Part shown: in pieces, positions 11,201-22,990 of the stretch
Position numbering within the stretch: position 1 is the stretch's first letter
How the letters are laid out: the number at the start of each line of letters is the position of its first letter
Assembly: GCF_026914185.1 (NCBI RefSeq)
Contig: NC_070559.1
Location: forward strand, 7,361,501 to 7,425,500
Length of the DNA stretch: 64,000 nucleotides
Reading direction: 5' to 3'
From: Puccinia triticina
Lineage: Eukaryota; Basidiomycota; Pucciniomycetes; Pucciniales; Pucciniaceae
Made by a program: the position numbers and the translations under genes
Notes under the pieces: model-generated
Database searches by the model: none
The model's input: the letters and a program-made list of their open reading frames with translations, nothing else
What the model was told of the DNA's origin: nothing

Positions 11201-14200
11201 TCCAGTTCTTCTAATTCGGAATCTCGAACTTTGATTTGATCGAACTCTACACTCTGACTGAGCATTGCTAGCACCTGGATAAGTAATCGTAATGTATGAC
11301 TCTTTAGCTGGCATTAAACTGAAAAGCATGTCGGAGAGGGTAGACATGAAACAGGAAGGACTTACATCGGCCTCAGTCATTTTTGGCCGGAATGACTGGT
11401 TAAAAATCTCGATGGTCGAATGCTTAATGTAATACTTGGACGCAATCCTGCCGAGCTCGGTAGGATCAAGCGATCCAGTCACTTGATCGAACTTGATCAT
11501 GCCGATCTGGTGGAGTCTCTTGGCAGCGATCTCGATTAGTGAATGCCTCTTACTACCTAAGAACGGATCATCCTCCACATCTGAGATCGTGAGTCCGTAA
11601 ACCATTGGATTTTTACGCATCCGTACGAATAGGTAAGTCCAACCAATCCACTGTACGCCTTCGTCTATAGTCCGCACCGTGCCTAGGGCAATCTCTGCGT
11701 TCAATGAGTCTACAATTCCCGCGATAAACCTCCAGGATCATGTGACAGTCAGCTACTATCATTAGGAACACGTCGGCAGTGTTAAACTCAAACTTACTGC
11801 GATTCGATCGGATGCTGTTGGGTTATGGCAGCAACATAATGATCCAATCGATCATGGGTAGTGCAAATGTACCCCACGCCATGGTCTTCGTACTGAGGCC
11901 GACCTAATAGGAGCAAAGGTATGAGCAACATGGCAAAACAAAATAGAGCAATGTTATAGATAGGTTCCGACTTACCAGCTCTTCCAAAGATCTGCAGGAC
12001 ATCGAGGATCCCCAGATCGACAAAGGAACCTTTGGAAGCGTCGTAGATTTGAGTACCTTTAATGATAACCGCGTACGCCGGTAAGTTGACACCCCATGCT
12101 AGTGTTGCTGTACAACAAAGTACCTGAGATTATGATCAGCACTGATAAGTTTTGTGCCAATTGTACTATTCGGCAAGCAAGTGTATACGTACTCGCGTAA
12201 CACCAGCCTCAAACAAGCGTTCACTGATAGTTCTATCCGAACGTAACATTCCCGCGTGATGGATGCTGGGTATAAAGTTGAATCAGCTGGGGTAACACCA
12301 GACGTGAAATACTTGTGATCTCACCCGAAACCGTCTTGTATCAATTCTTTCATTTGTCTGTTGGAGGAAGCAGATAATTCCCGTTTGAATGAATCAAAAC
12401 TGGCGTGCTCGGTGGGATCAAACAGCTCGAGAATATCCTCTTCCATGGCTTTCTCTTTCAACATCTGAGCCGTCTTGACAGTTTCCTTGCGCGCGTGTAC
12501 AAACACCATCACTTGATGCCCCTCTTTGACTAGTTCTGATACCTGGGTTGAAAAAAGACATCGTGAAAGATTAATACAAGGCTGTATGAGATTCTTTTTC
12601 CATTCAAGGTGAGATTCACCTTCTCAAATGTGGCTTTGTCGAGATTGGTTCTTGAAGTGGCCGAATTAGGTTTACCGCGAACGCCGAGAAAATGTTGCTC
12701 CAGAGGTACAGGCCTAAAGCTGCTATCAAAGTAAAAGAGACCTTGCATTCTGTTGACCCTAAGGAAGTCAGACACATCGACGTAATTGGGCAAAGTGGCC
12801 GAAAGCCCTACGATCCGAATAAGAGATTGGGAGGATTCAACCTAAAATAGCCCAAGTTAGAAAAGTTTACCCATCTGATTTGCAGCGTCAAACCATGGTT
12901 GCTGGAGTGAAAGACACTTTACCTGCCGCAAGGTTCGGGCCACAATTGTCTCAATAACGGCCCCTCGGTCTTCGTGAAGGAGATGGACCTCGTCAATGAT
13001 TAGTAATCGAACTCTCTTGATAGATAGAAGACAGGCAGAAGCATCTTAAGTTCTCAGTGATTTGCGGTCAAATTATATTGAAAGAAATGTTACTCACTGA
13101 GACGAGGCTCTCTTCACCAGAAGATTTACGCGTGACAACGTCCCACTTTTCGGGCGTGGTGACAATGAGATGTGTCGCGTTGATTTCTTCTCTGGTCAAT
13201 TGCATGTCACCTAAAATTACCAACGGGCATTAGCGTCGACAAAGAAAGAAAGAAAGACTATACAGTTCGCCGTCTCAAACTTACCAGTCAGCTCTTTGAC
13301 GACTGCGCCCAGCCAGCCGAGCCTCTTGCCCATTTTACGTACAATCTCGGCGGCTAAAGCCTTCATTGGAGCGACGTAAATTATTTTGAAGTCGTTCCTG
13401 AGGCCTTTGACTGGTTTATCAAGATTGAGATCGCCGTACTGAGAAATCGCTCGGAGAATAGTCAACATGGCCACATCTGTCTTTCCCTAAATTCAAGCAA
13501 TGTAAGTTGAGGTAAGAAAAAATTGATTGTTACTATGGCGTAGTAACCTTCCGGTAACTTACTGCACCAGTGGGAGCACATATCAGCATGTTTTCATTGG
13601 TTTTGTACGCGATCGGATAGACAGCGCTCTGCAATCGGTTGAGAGTCTTATAACCCTATCTGCCATGAAGTGATATAGGGTGAGGGGGATTTGAAAATCA
13701 AGTGGGCTCAATAGAAGTTACTTTTCTGTTGATGGCGATGAAGCTATAACGAACCGAGAAGGATTTGCGTGAGATGGGATCGAGTTCATCAATCTCGATC
13801 AGATGTTCGTCCGAGCGCATCGGAATTTTATTGGAGGGGGGGATCATGATCTCTTCGAAGAGCTATCAAATGATTCGTTATGTCAGGCTTCTCTTGTCAT
13901 GGTGGAAGCGTCCATAGATTGGATGTAACCTGACCTCATGGGTGGATCTGGTGGTCCCGATCGGAAGGGTGAACTTCTTCCCAGTGAGGCTTGTGAAGGC
14001 CTGTTGGCAGCCGTTGGAGAGGGTTGAGTCGAAGATGTGAGGGTTGATAGGCTGGTCTGTCAGGAACTGGTGGCGAGCGTGAAAAGAGAAAGAGATGGAT
14101 TAGTTGAGGGAATCGAAATTACGTTCTTGATGATCAATTTGACTGACTCCATCTCGACTGAATAAAGGCCGGTTTGCAGCTTGAGCCAATTGTTGGGCTT

Positions 14201-14779
14201 TGAATGCGTCAAGATATGGAAGATCGAACGCGTCCTGCTGGATGTCTGTTCGAGTCCTTTGTGCGCGATTGAGGTCGACCCGTTCTGTGAAGTCAAACGT
14301 GCGAACTTTCTGGACGATTTGAGGGACGAGGTCGATTGCCTGGAAGCCTAGTAGGTCCAAGATCTGATTTGACAGCCCCTCCAAGCAGTTCGGATCTAGC
14401 GGGTCAGCCGAGTATTGCTTGAAATGGTTCTTGAAGAGGTGGATGATTGATTTTGCCAATTGCTCGTGATCGAGCTCGTTCGAGCCTGCCGGGTAAGACG
14501 AGATCAACAGTTGCCTGCAGAGGAAGAGAGAGAGAAGATGGTTAGTTGTTGTCTAGTAGGGTTTGATGATTTTTGATTGACTGACCGAATAGAATGGTGG
14601 GCAAATTGATAATCAGGATCTGAGAGGATGAGATCGTCTGGAGTGGGCAGTATAGGGTCCTCATCGATGCTGTTGAGTAGTAGGTTGCTGTCACTGCTGC
14701 TGTTAGTCTGCGTCAGTTGATCGAGTTGAGTTTTAATTGATGAGGCCAGTCGGTCGAGGTCTTCGCTCGAGCCTTCCAT
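8290..14779 (-). CDS. SLH1: Slh1/ASCC3-like Ski2-family helicase, 16 exons, degenerate second cassette
   Basis: In yeast and human the orthologue is the helicase of the RQT/ASC-1 complex that splits collided ribosomes. Exons on the minus strand run 14779-14586, 14514-14148, 14066-13935, 13862-13722, 13655-13563, 13486-13285, 13210-13098, 13015-12923, 12841-12620, 12542-12325, 12265-12193, 12123-11976, 11903-11798, 11729-11366, 11274-10956 and 10877-8290. They are phase-consistent and give 1790 aa. Cassette 1 is intact: APTGAGKTD (residues about 304-313), TTPEKWD, DEVHLL (about 421), [25 protein letters not shown] and QIFGRAGRPQ. A winged helix and first Sec63 domain ([24 protein letters not shown]) follow. 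Cassette 2 has lost Walker A ([10 protein letters not shown], about 1162) and DExH (MDLHNM, about 1268), and the second Sec63 domain is missing. The start is the only good ATG upstream; an earlier GTG is not credible. Confidence 0.93.
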
Positions 14780-15373
14780 CTTTCCGTGGTGGTGTGGGTG
14801 ACGTGGTGAAGATGGCGAGTGGTCGATTAGGGCCCGGAGAACTGTGTCTGGTTGACCCACCACTTCCCGTCAGCATTAAGAGAGCTCTAGATTCTCTAAA
14901 CCTTAAATTAAGACACCTACCAAAACCACAAACAGCGTAACATGAAAGCAATGAACTATTGTGATTCCCGAACTTGTGGAAGTCCCTCTTCTGCGGGGGG
15001 GGGGGGGGGGCGGGCAGCCCTCGCCGAGCGACCCCTCCGAAGGAGGGACTTGAGTCTAAAACCGACTTACAACCGCGTCACGGTTGGCCAGTTTTGGTGT
15101 AGCCAACTTTTGGACGGCTGCACCTCCTGTACATCCATCTCCCCGGAGGTAAAAAGCTGGGTCGGAGATAGAGGAGGATGGTGCGGACCTCCTCATCCAC
15201 TTTTCAAAAGAAAATATTGAAAATTGGAGGAGCAGGAATTTTTTCAAGATTTTGAAAATCTGAAAATCTGACTATTCAGGATTGAACTGAAGTTGATTCT
15301 TGGCTTCTCAACCAGGATCCCTCCTTCACAAAATTCCTCAAAAAAAATTCTGATTACTTATGAGACGAAAAGT
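14780..15373. other. Upstream region of the helicase gene with G-run and inverted motif
   Basis: No gene is supported. It contains a run of about 17 G at 14995-15011, and the palindrome CCCTCCGAAGGAGGGAC near 15030, a motif also present in the ends of the MITE at 51602-52690. A decayed relative of that element is possible. Confidence 0.45.
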
Positions 15374-15812
15374 CTTTGATAGAGTTTGAGGGTGCTGTTA
15401 GACACAAGCGGACAAGCGGACAGCGGTGGACAACGGCACAAGACAAACCTTTGATAGAGTTTGAGGGTGCTGTTAGACACAAGCGGACAAGCGGACAGCG
15501 GTGGACAACGGCACAAGACAAACCTAGACGGTAGTCAAACGTGATCAGCTTTAGCGAAGTGAGAGTTGAGCAATGTTGATTTGGTTGGAATTGCTAGCAC
15601 ACCTTTGATAGAGTTTGAGGGTGCTGTTAGACACAAGCGGACAAGCGGACAGCGGTGGACAACGGCACAAGACAAACCTAGAGAGTGAGCAGTAAAGATG
15701 AGACTAAAGAAACAATGGAGAGAAAAGATGGAAACGGAAACAGACCTAGACGGTAGTCGAACGTGATCAGCTTTAGCGAAGTGAGAGTTGAGCAATGTTG
15801 ATTTGGTTAGAG
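15374..15812. repeat. Composite tandem repeat, A-A-B-A-x-B pattern
   Basis: A 75-bp unit (A) beginning ctttgatagagtttgaggg and containing acaagcggacaagcggac occurs at 15374, 15449 and 15603, nearly identical each time. A second unit (B) beginning agacggtagtc and containing gatcagctttagcgaagtg occurs at about 15525 and 15747. There is no coding signal. It could be part of an LTR or promoter region of a retroelement; this is not established. Confidence 0.8.
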
Positions 15813-16055
15813 AACCGTTACAAAGAATGAGATAGCGGTATAAAAACTAATCAACTAGGTTTACAACTCAAACGGAAAGCGGAACAAAGTGCGACTATCA
15901 CAGAATATGCAAGATGAACTACGACTAGAATATGCATATGGAAAAACCGTCTAATATTACTATCCTGGGATGGCCATCTTGTCCTCTATTGATTACATAA
16001 GGAATGGTTTGGTTTGAAGAAAAAAAAAACAAAGTCATGTTGAACTAAAATTGGC

Positions 16056-16194
16056 TTGTAAAAAATCCTACACATACAATTTTTGAAATATTCAAAATCC
16101 TTCTTGATGGGGATGAAGACCCCCATCTTGAGCACACCCTGCCCAACGTTATTATTGACTGGGTATTTGGGTGTATTTTATAGGATTTTTACAA
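16056..16194. mobile_element. Short MITE-like inverted repeat, about 139 bp
   Basis: TTGTAAAAAATCCTA at the left pairs with TAGGATTTTTACAA at the right. The next bases (cacatac and gtgtat) also pair. No coding region. Target duplication is unclear. Confidence 0.5.
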
Positions 16195-17132
16195 AAAAAA
16201 GGACCTCAGAAGCCCAACTGTGACACACGAGCATGCGCGCTTTAGACACAAGCCTCTCCCGCACTTCGTGCGGTCAACGGAGAGGCTGTACACGCTTGTG
16301 TGATTCCATGAACGCTTGGACGGATTTTCGAGCTGTGCAATGCTGTGCACTCAAAATCATGGGATGCTGGAATCCAAGTTCAGGATTTTATGACTTTCTG
16401 CCTGGCAACAATCATGATCTCTGAACCTCAAAGTAGATCTTTGATCCTTTGCCACAGCAGAAGGGATCACCATTGGTGGCTGGTGGTGATTGAGGTTTCT
16501 TTCCTCAACCATTCCATGAAGCGAAGCCATCAGCTCGATATATTGCTTAAATGTTTATTTTCCCTTGAAATCATTCAACAAAAATGTCATGTTTTGGAAG
16601 TGATATACTCGGACCAGAGGTTCCGCCTGATTGGACAGATTGTCTGGAAGACCATGATCTAGAATTCCTGCATTGCTTTGGTCAACAAGAGGTTGTACCA
16701 TTCCAAGACAATCAAGCCTATTAGTTGTAGCGTGCCCGGCTGCTTCTTGGCTTCTGTCTGCCTTTTTCACCTTTGGGAGCTATGAGGTTCTCAGAAGTGA
16801 AGATGGGAGCACGCATGCCCTCCAAAGATGTTACAACTATGATCAATTTTGGGCAGTAAATTATGCTGTTGGTTGTGTATTTATTGCAAGGCTGAACAAA
16901 TGGAATCATATCTTTACAACAGGATGTTTGGAAGATAAATGGGCTCATAAAGCTTGTGATTTTTTGAAGACAAGAAAGGTGAGCTATTGGAAAACAAAGA
17001 TGATTGGTCGATAACAGGGCTAAGGTTCAAATCAAGAACAAAAGTGATGGTGAAGAGTTCCCAAAAACTGTTCAACTATGTACTCACCAATTTGACTTCA
17101 AAGAAAGAGGACACCTCCATTAGTCCGAGACA
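16195..17132. other. Unassigned region with a stable stem-loop near 16246
   Basis: No recognised protein. At 16246-16302 ACACAAGCCTCTCC pairs with GGAGAGG and GCTTGTGT, enclosing a second perfect hairpin CGCACTTCGTGCG. Short open frames beyond 16340 (up to 113 codons) match no family I recognise. Confidence 0.4.
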
Positions 17133-17640
17133 TCATAGCTTGAAGGAAAAGTAAACTGACTCACCCTTTGAAACTGGAAAGTTGGCAGGAAAGAACTCCA
17201 TTTGCTCGACGAATGCAAACTTTGCAACCAACGACTTCCTGGAGTTCACTGTTGAAGGTTTCTTCAAGGTGATTGATAACCTGTTGACTAGGTTCTTGTG
17301 TATTGCTTGGATGCTAAGAAGTGTGCCGGTTGAGTCAAACAGTTGCTGTCGCATCTCTTCAAGGAACAACCCCGGTTCAGAACGAACCAACTTGACCATG
17401 AATCAACATTCCTCGCTTGAGAGTGTCGGAGGCCATCCGCGAGTTTCGTAAGATTCAGGACTGCAAACAATTGCCTTGGTTTCTTGGTAAAGCAGCATCC
17501 ATTGCTGGAAGGACTGCCTGGAGATCGTCTTGCCGAGGGTTTGACAGATGTGCGGTTTGGAAAACCCCTCGAGCGCCATTCGGACCGCCACAACCTCGAT
17601 CGCTGGCGGATAGGGTACAAAAACCATGACGGTAACGAAG
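17133..17640 (-). pseudogene. Tc1/mariner-like transposase, N-terminal remnant
   Basis: The minus strand encodes YPPAIEVVAVRMALEG, ISRQSFQQWMLLYQ, RGWPPTLSSEEC, then after an in-frame TGA (17403-17405) MVKLVRSEPGLFLEEMRQQL and VNRLSITLKKPSTVNSRKS. This is the helix-turn-helix region and the start of the DDE domain of rust Tc1/mariner transposases, recalled from family knowledge. The reading stops before the first catalytic Asp, so the copy is truncated and interrupted. Confidence 0.7.
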
Positions 17641-18271
17641 CGTGGTCGGTCGGGTTGGAGGTGTTTGTTGAGAACAAGGAGGGGAAGAGGGCACGATAGA
17701 TCAGCTCCATGCAGTGTTGGGCAGAAAATGGCAGAAAACCAAACCTTTACTGGTGCTGTGCCTTGCTGTACACTCCAAACCCATAACTTTAGCCCAATGA
17801 AAATCTTGAGTGGTCCAAGATTAAGCAGAATCACAATACAGGCATAGGAAAACATTTTCCTTTTTACCAGGTGACTTCCCGTCGAGGATTCGAGGACCTC
17901 CCAGAAGTGATTCAGAGCCCAAAAATAGACTTTTGGGGTCTAAACCGTTGCACGGGATGTCCTCCAGTGTCCTGCTTTCGATGACCGGCACAGGAGGGGA
18001 GTACAACACTAAAATGCGCTGCCTTTCCCGGGCCAATCTGGTGCTGTTGAGAGTCCTCCAAAATACTTCAATTTACTTTCAAGTTTGACCGGATTCGGTT
18101 ATTTGGCGGTGGCCGGGGTCGAGTCGATGAGACTTGGAGGATGATGTCATCCGTTGGGATGAGTGTGAATACTCCATTTCGGCGACAATCTCTGCTCGTT
18201 GACCGGCCAGCCCCCAATTCCCCACTCTCGACTCTCCCCAGCCCAAGTTCATCTCACCCTCAACCTCACCA
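17641..18271. other. Promoter-side spacer of the MFS gene
   Basis: No gene is seen. The last part (about 18080-18271) is probably the 5' untranslated and promoter region of the transporter gene. Confidence 0.5.
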
Positions 18272-21200
18272 ATGGTAGTCCCATCGCCCTCTCTTCCAGC
18301 CAACTCCCGAACCGCCTCTCCTCATCGCAACCAGCAATCCGGCCCAGCGAACTATGAACAGCAGCCACTCCCGAGAACGTTAACCTCCACCACCAACATG
18401 AGCGTACCCAGGTCTCAAAACCGTCTCTCCTCGCGGAGTCGTCCATACATACCCTCTCAGTTCTACCAACAATCTGAGCATCTGCCTCATTCCAGTCAGA
18501 ACCGATATTCAACCCCGCTCTCGTTCCACAGCAGCCATCATCAACCTCCCCACTCGCGCCCACCCCAATCCAACCAAACCATCCCGATACCTTCTGCCAT
18601 CCCACCCATCGTTCCTCAGCAAGATGCTACTCCGCTGCCGACCCTACCAATCGTGGTACTCTGTTTCGCGATGATCTCCGAATTCTTATCGGCCTCGGTC
18701 TCCGGTCCATTCATCTTTTTTATGATTGAGGACTTTGGCGTCGGCGGAGGCGAAGCCGCGGTAGGATTCTGGGCAGGGATCGTGTCCTCCGTCTTCTTCT
18801 TAACACAGTTTCTGACCTCCCTACTCTGGTCGAACGTCTCCAACAAACACGGTCGGAGGGTCGTCCTCTTCACCTCCTTACTCGGAAATGCGATCACCTT
18901 GATCCTCTTTGGATCCAGTACCTCACTCGGAATGGCTATCTGTGCCAGGCTCGGTCAAGGTATCTTCAACGGCGCGATTGGTGTCGCTCGGGGTGCCGTC
19001 AGAGATCTCACCGATTCAACCAACGAGGGCTCCGCCATTGCCTGGATCGGTTTATGCTGGGGAATGGGGGGTATTGCCGGTCCAATCATTGGAGGTCCGT
19101 CTTCCTAAGATTTCTGGTCTAATCTTCTTACATGTGTTTATGTAGAGAAACTACTATGTGACCCCAGCATTAACTCACCTGTCCTTGTTCCCCAACTTGA
19201 TCAGGTTTACTCGAGCATCCTGCTGAAAATTACCCTGCACTGTTTGGACGTTTCCAATTGCTGAAAGATTACCCATACCTGTTGCCATGCACAGTAGCAA
19301 GCTCTATCACTTTTACTGGCGCGATCCTTAGTCTCTTTTTGGGCTGGGATGGAGGTTACCGAACCGGCAAGATTCAGTTGACCGATTCGAACAAGCTCGA
19401 CTTTCCTGACCGTTTGCTTGGCGCTGATGAAGAGGAGACTGATGAATCATTGAGCGTTCCCTCAAGGCAACAAACTGGTTTCTTGCGATCCCCCAACGCA
19501 CAACCCATGGCGATGGACAATTCTAGCACGCATTCCCTCACCACCGCTAACACCTCCAGAGATGTGTCACGATCCATTGTCATCAAAAATCCTCTAGGAA
19601 TTTCTCGCACCACAACTCGCCAGTCCAACGCTTTCGTACCCGGATCTGCCTATGGCTATGATCGCAATTCTACCCTTTCCCGGCGACCATCAAATTGGCG
19701 CCAATCCGGACACATGGGTAGTATCAGGAGTCACTTTTCCACGGTCAACCGCCGAAGCAGTCGCGCAATAAGTTTGGCAAGAAGCTTTGGTGAAGGAACT
19801 AACTATGCCCCGGATTACGAGGGTCTCAATGGCGAAGAAAACGCACCCGCTCTAAACTTTGCGCAGAGGTACGATTCTAGAAACTCAATGGATTCTTCTG
19901 CTTCTCTCCTGTTCTCTGATTTACTTAAGCTCTGTGATTTTGGAAATCAATGTTCAGATTGCTTTTGGCGAATGAGGATGCAGTCTTTGGTTTACACGAC
20001 GTTTGGTTGGCCGCAGCTACAACGCAGGACCGTGATGACGAGTACAGTCAAATGGACATCGACGAGCAAGAGCCTTGGGACGGTTCTATCTTTGAGGATG
20101 ACGATTCTAGATCAAATGACCCTGGGGCTGGCTTTGAGGATGAGGGAAGTTCTTCTGGCCCCAGCTCGTTCGACGAACGAGGCCGTTCATACTTGCTTCA
20201 GCAGCAACATCCACCTAGCCAACGTTTCCAATCGCAATCCTCCAGGCGTCCAAGTGCAGGCCAAGGAGCGGCTCGCCTTTCATTTGCTGATAACTCTAAT
20301 CCCCCGCGTCCTGTCAGTGCTGTGCCTCCTTGGCTCGATCAGAAGATGAGGACTACGAGTATGGCATCTTCCATCCGACCTGCCATCTTTGGTAACACTG
20401 GACTTGCCACTCCACGGTCCATGTCACAAACGCCCTTCGTAGCTCCATCCTCCAAAGCACCAAACCCCGCAAATGAAGCAAATGCTACATCGACAACAGC
20501 TAATGAATCAGCCACAACTAATCTCACGGCAATCCCCGAAGGTAGAACCTCCACCAGCGGCCAAGCAAGTGAAGAAACCACGTTAGATGTCAATAAGGCA
20601 TCTAGCATAGAAGAACTGGAGAAACCGACAGGCTTGTTCAAACAATTACCCTTGGCCATCATTGCTCAGTACGCTATATTGGCCTTGCACGGGACTACCT
20701 GTGACCAAATCTTCATGTGAGCAATTTCTTTTTTTACAAACTTGAATACTTTCGGTGATTGATTGACTCTTGATGCCTCCTTTTCAGGTCGTTCTTGGTG
20801 ACGCCAATCCGCTCTGGTGGTCTCGGGCTGTCTGCAGGACATTACGCTGAATTGATTGCTGCTGTGAGTTTTCCTCTCCACAAATGAATAAAGAGCATGG
20901 AAACACTTGACCAACAAACATTGCCGATTCATACCCGAAAACAACAAAGATGTGCATTGCTCAAATCGTGTTTCAGTTCCGGTTTTACCCGACGGTCGGA
21001 CCGCCCCGTGGACAATTAACCCATCTCTCGATGTTCAGATTAGGGCTGTGTTTATACATACCTGTCTACATGTTATTGCCGGAATTGAGAGGTTTGCTGC
21101 GAGAGAACCACAACGGGCTGGTGATGTTTGGGATGATCTTGTTGTGCACTTTCCGATGGCTTGGGAACGTTTGTGCTTACACTTCAGTGATGGTCATGAG

Positions 21201-21698
21201 TTGAGTCCAACGCAACTATTTCCGCTCTCGTATTGCGAATCCCACTAACTGATGTCAATTTCATGTTTTCCCTTTCAGTTAATGCTCAAACTCCTCCTCA
21301 TCTGATTCCTCTGGCTAACGGATTAGCCCAGAGCGCAGTGAGCGCATCCAGATTCGTCGGCCCCGTCTTCGGAGGAATGGTTTGTATTTTTTTTCTCCTA
21401 TCTTACCTGCTGAGTTTCGATCATAACACACAAATACTTGATTGACGCCGTGTTTTTTTCGTACCCTAGGTGTGGTCTTTTTCGATCACTCCATCGCCTG
21501 ATTACAGGTCCTACCCATTCAACAACTCGTTTGGATTTCTGGTGGTCTCGATCATCTGCTTCATCGGTAAATTTTGTTCCTTCTATCTCTACAAAACCTT
21601 CCGTCATCCATGATTCTGATATTTTATCTCCTACATGCGCATGTCTATTTTTGCTTTCCTTTTACGCAGGACTTTCGCTGTCGTTCAGACTCAAGTAA
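18272..21698 (+). CDS. MFS transporter, ZIFL/YCR023C-like, long central loop
   Basis: Membrane transporter of unknown substrate. Exons are 18272-19094, 19205-19868, 19958-20716, 20788-20863, 20950-21199, 21279-21379, 21470-21566 and 21670-21698, phase-consistent, giving 932 aa. About 127 Ser/Pro/Gln-rich residues precede TM1 (LPIVVLCFAMISEFLSASVSG). The MFS signature SNVSNKHGRRVVLF follows TM2, then GQGIFNGAIGVARGAVRDL and GGIAGPIIGGLLEHP. TM6 lies near residues 294-320. A Ser/Asn/acidic loop of roughly 400 residues separates it from TM7 (LPLAIIAQYAILALHGTTCDQIF). The second half includes YPTVGPPRG, INAQTPPHLIPLANGLAQS and RFVGPVFGG, typical of this fungal family. The last exon is only 29 nt. 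The family call is confident; the substrate is not. Confidence 0.9.
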
Positions 21699-22354
21699 AC
21701 CGAACGTTCAAAATCGCTCGCCAAATTGCGCCTTGCAGCTAAACCCCAACACTCTCGATTTCCGACTTCCCTGTCCTACCATAGCATAGATGTACATAAA
21801 GCACACCTGTACAGATTGTTGTTTTTTCATTCTTTCTTTCACTTCTAATGGTCATTCTGCTCACTTCCATCTTCACAACACCCCTTTTTAATGAACTCTA
21901 AAAAAATCATGCGGTGGTATACGGCATCCGAAGTGTGTATAACCAGTCCCATCTCTTTTCTCCTATTCGCTCCCTGATGTTTTCCTTTCATCCTTCTGCA
22001 TCGTCATTTTCTTTTGTCGTCATTAACATTGCCATCCCGTCATTTCCATCCTTCAGAACATCTTTTTAAGAATTGTATGAATAGATTTCAGCATTGGTTA
22101 TATAAACCATATAATTCCTGCTGCTCACACTTTCTTGTTTCTTTCTACCCTTCTTTATGTGATGATTTTCTCTCCAGCAAATCTTCGCGTTATGTTTTGG
22201 CTTTTATCTTCCATCGTTCCCGCAGCTCTCTGCCCTTTCTCCCTGTTGTTGACCATTCATCTTTCCATTGCTTTCAATTTTTATTCAATTTCATTACATG
22301 TTGTGTTTGATCCCTTAGCAGATTTGCTAGCTTGATTGGTTGCTTCAAGAAACT
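21699..22354. other. 3' flank of the MFS gene
   Basis: Pyrimidine-rich sequence without a recognised gene. The MITE at 22355 starts here. Confidence 0.5.
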
Positions 22355-22520
22355 GGAGGGCTTCCCGTCGGCTAAAATCTACAATCTAGAGGGACGGGCA
22401 AAACTTTACTGGCTGGTGAAAATTGACTGAGATCGAGTTTTCACCACCACCAAGGTTTAGCAGATCCCTCTAAATCAAGCCTTTAGGCCACCCCAGTAGA
22501 CCGGAAAGTGGCTATACAAT

Positions 22521-22653
22521 AGCACTGTTCACGTAAGCTAAACATCAGCAAGATTGAAATAAAGTTTATCCCATTGTGCCAGCCAATTTGGCTGGGAAAG
22601 TATGCTGATGTATATCTCTCACATGGTCATAGATTTCTTACGTGAACAGTGCT
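22521..22653. mobile_element. MITE-A, 133 bp, inside the left TIR of KDZ element 1
   Basis: Perfect 17-bp TIR AGCACTGTTCACGTAAG, flanked by AAT on both sides (22518-22520 and 22654-22656; AATAG is an alternative reading). The intact right TIR at 31061-31176 reads straight through the same point, proving a later insertion. Confidence 0.9.
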
Positions 22654-22990
22654 AATAGGCCCCGGGGGGGTGTTCCCGCGCCTACAGGATAGGCGCTTGG
22701 CGCAGTTCGGTACATCTCGCAAATTTTCGCAATCCATCTCCCCACTACCCCATACTTGAACTAAATTCGACCATCAACCTCTGCCTGGCAGCTGCGCAAG
22801 CTGTGCATCGCAGCATCCTGCACCACAACCCTTTACTTTTCAAATAAGGCTTTGACTTATGCGGTCGTAAAGGTATCAACTGTTCAATTGTAAGCCTTTC
22901 AACCATCATCCTGTTGCCGCATGAAATGCGAAATTGCTGACAACTCGCCCTCTCCCAACTTATCTGATCCCTTATTCCTTATCTAGCCCA

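Noticed and set aside
14504..14863. Extended start for the helicase gene at 14863
   Set aside because: The codon there is GTG, not ATG; the first ATG in frame is at 14779 and fits the phase of exon 1.
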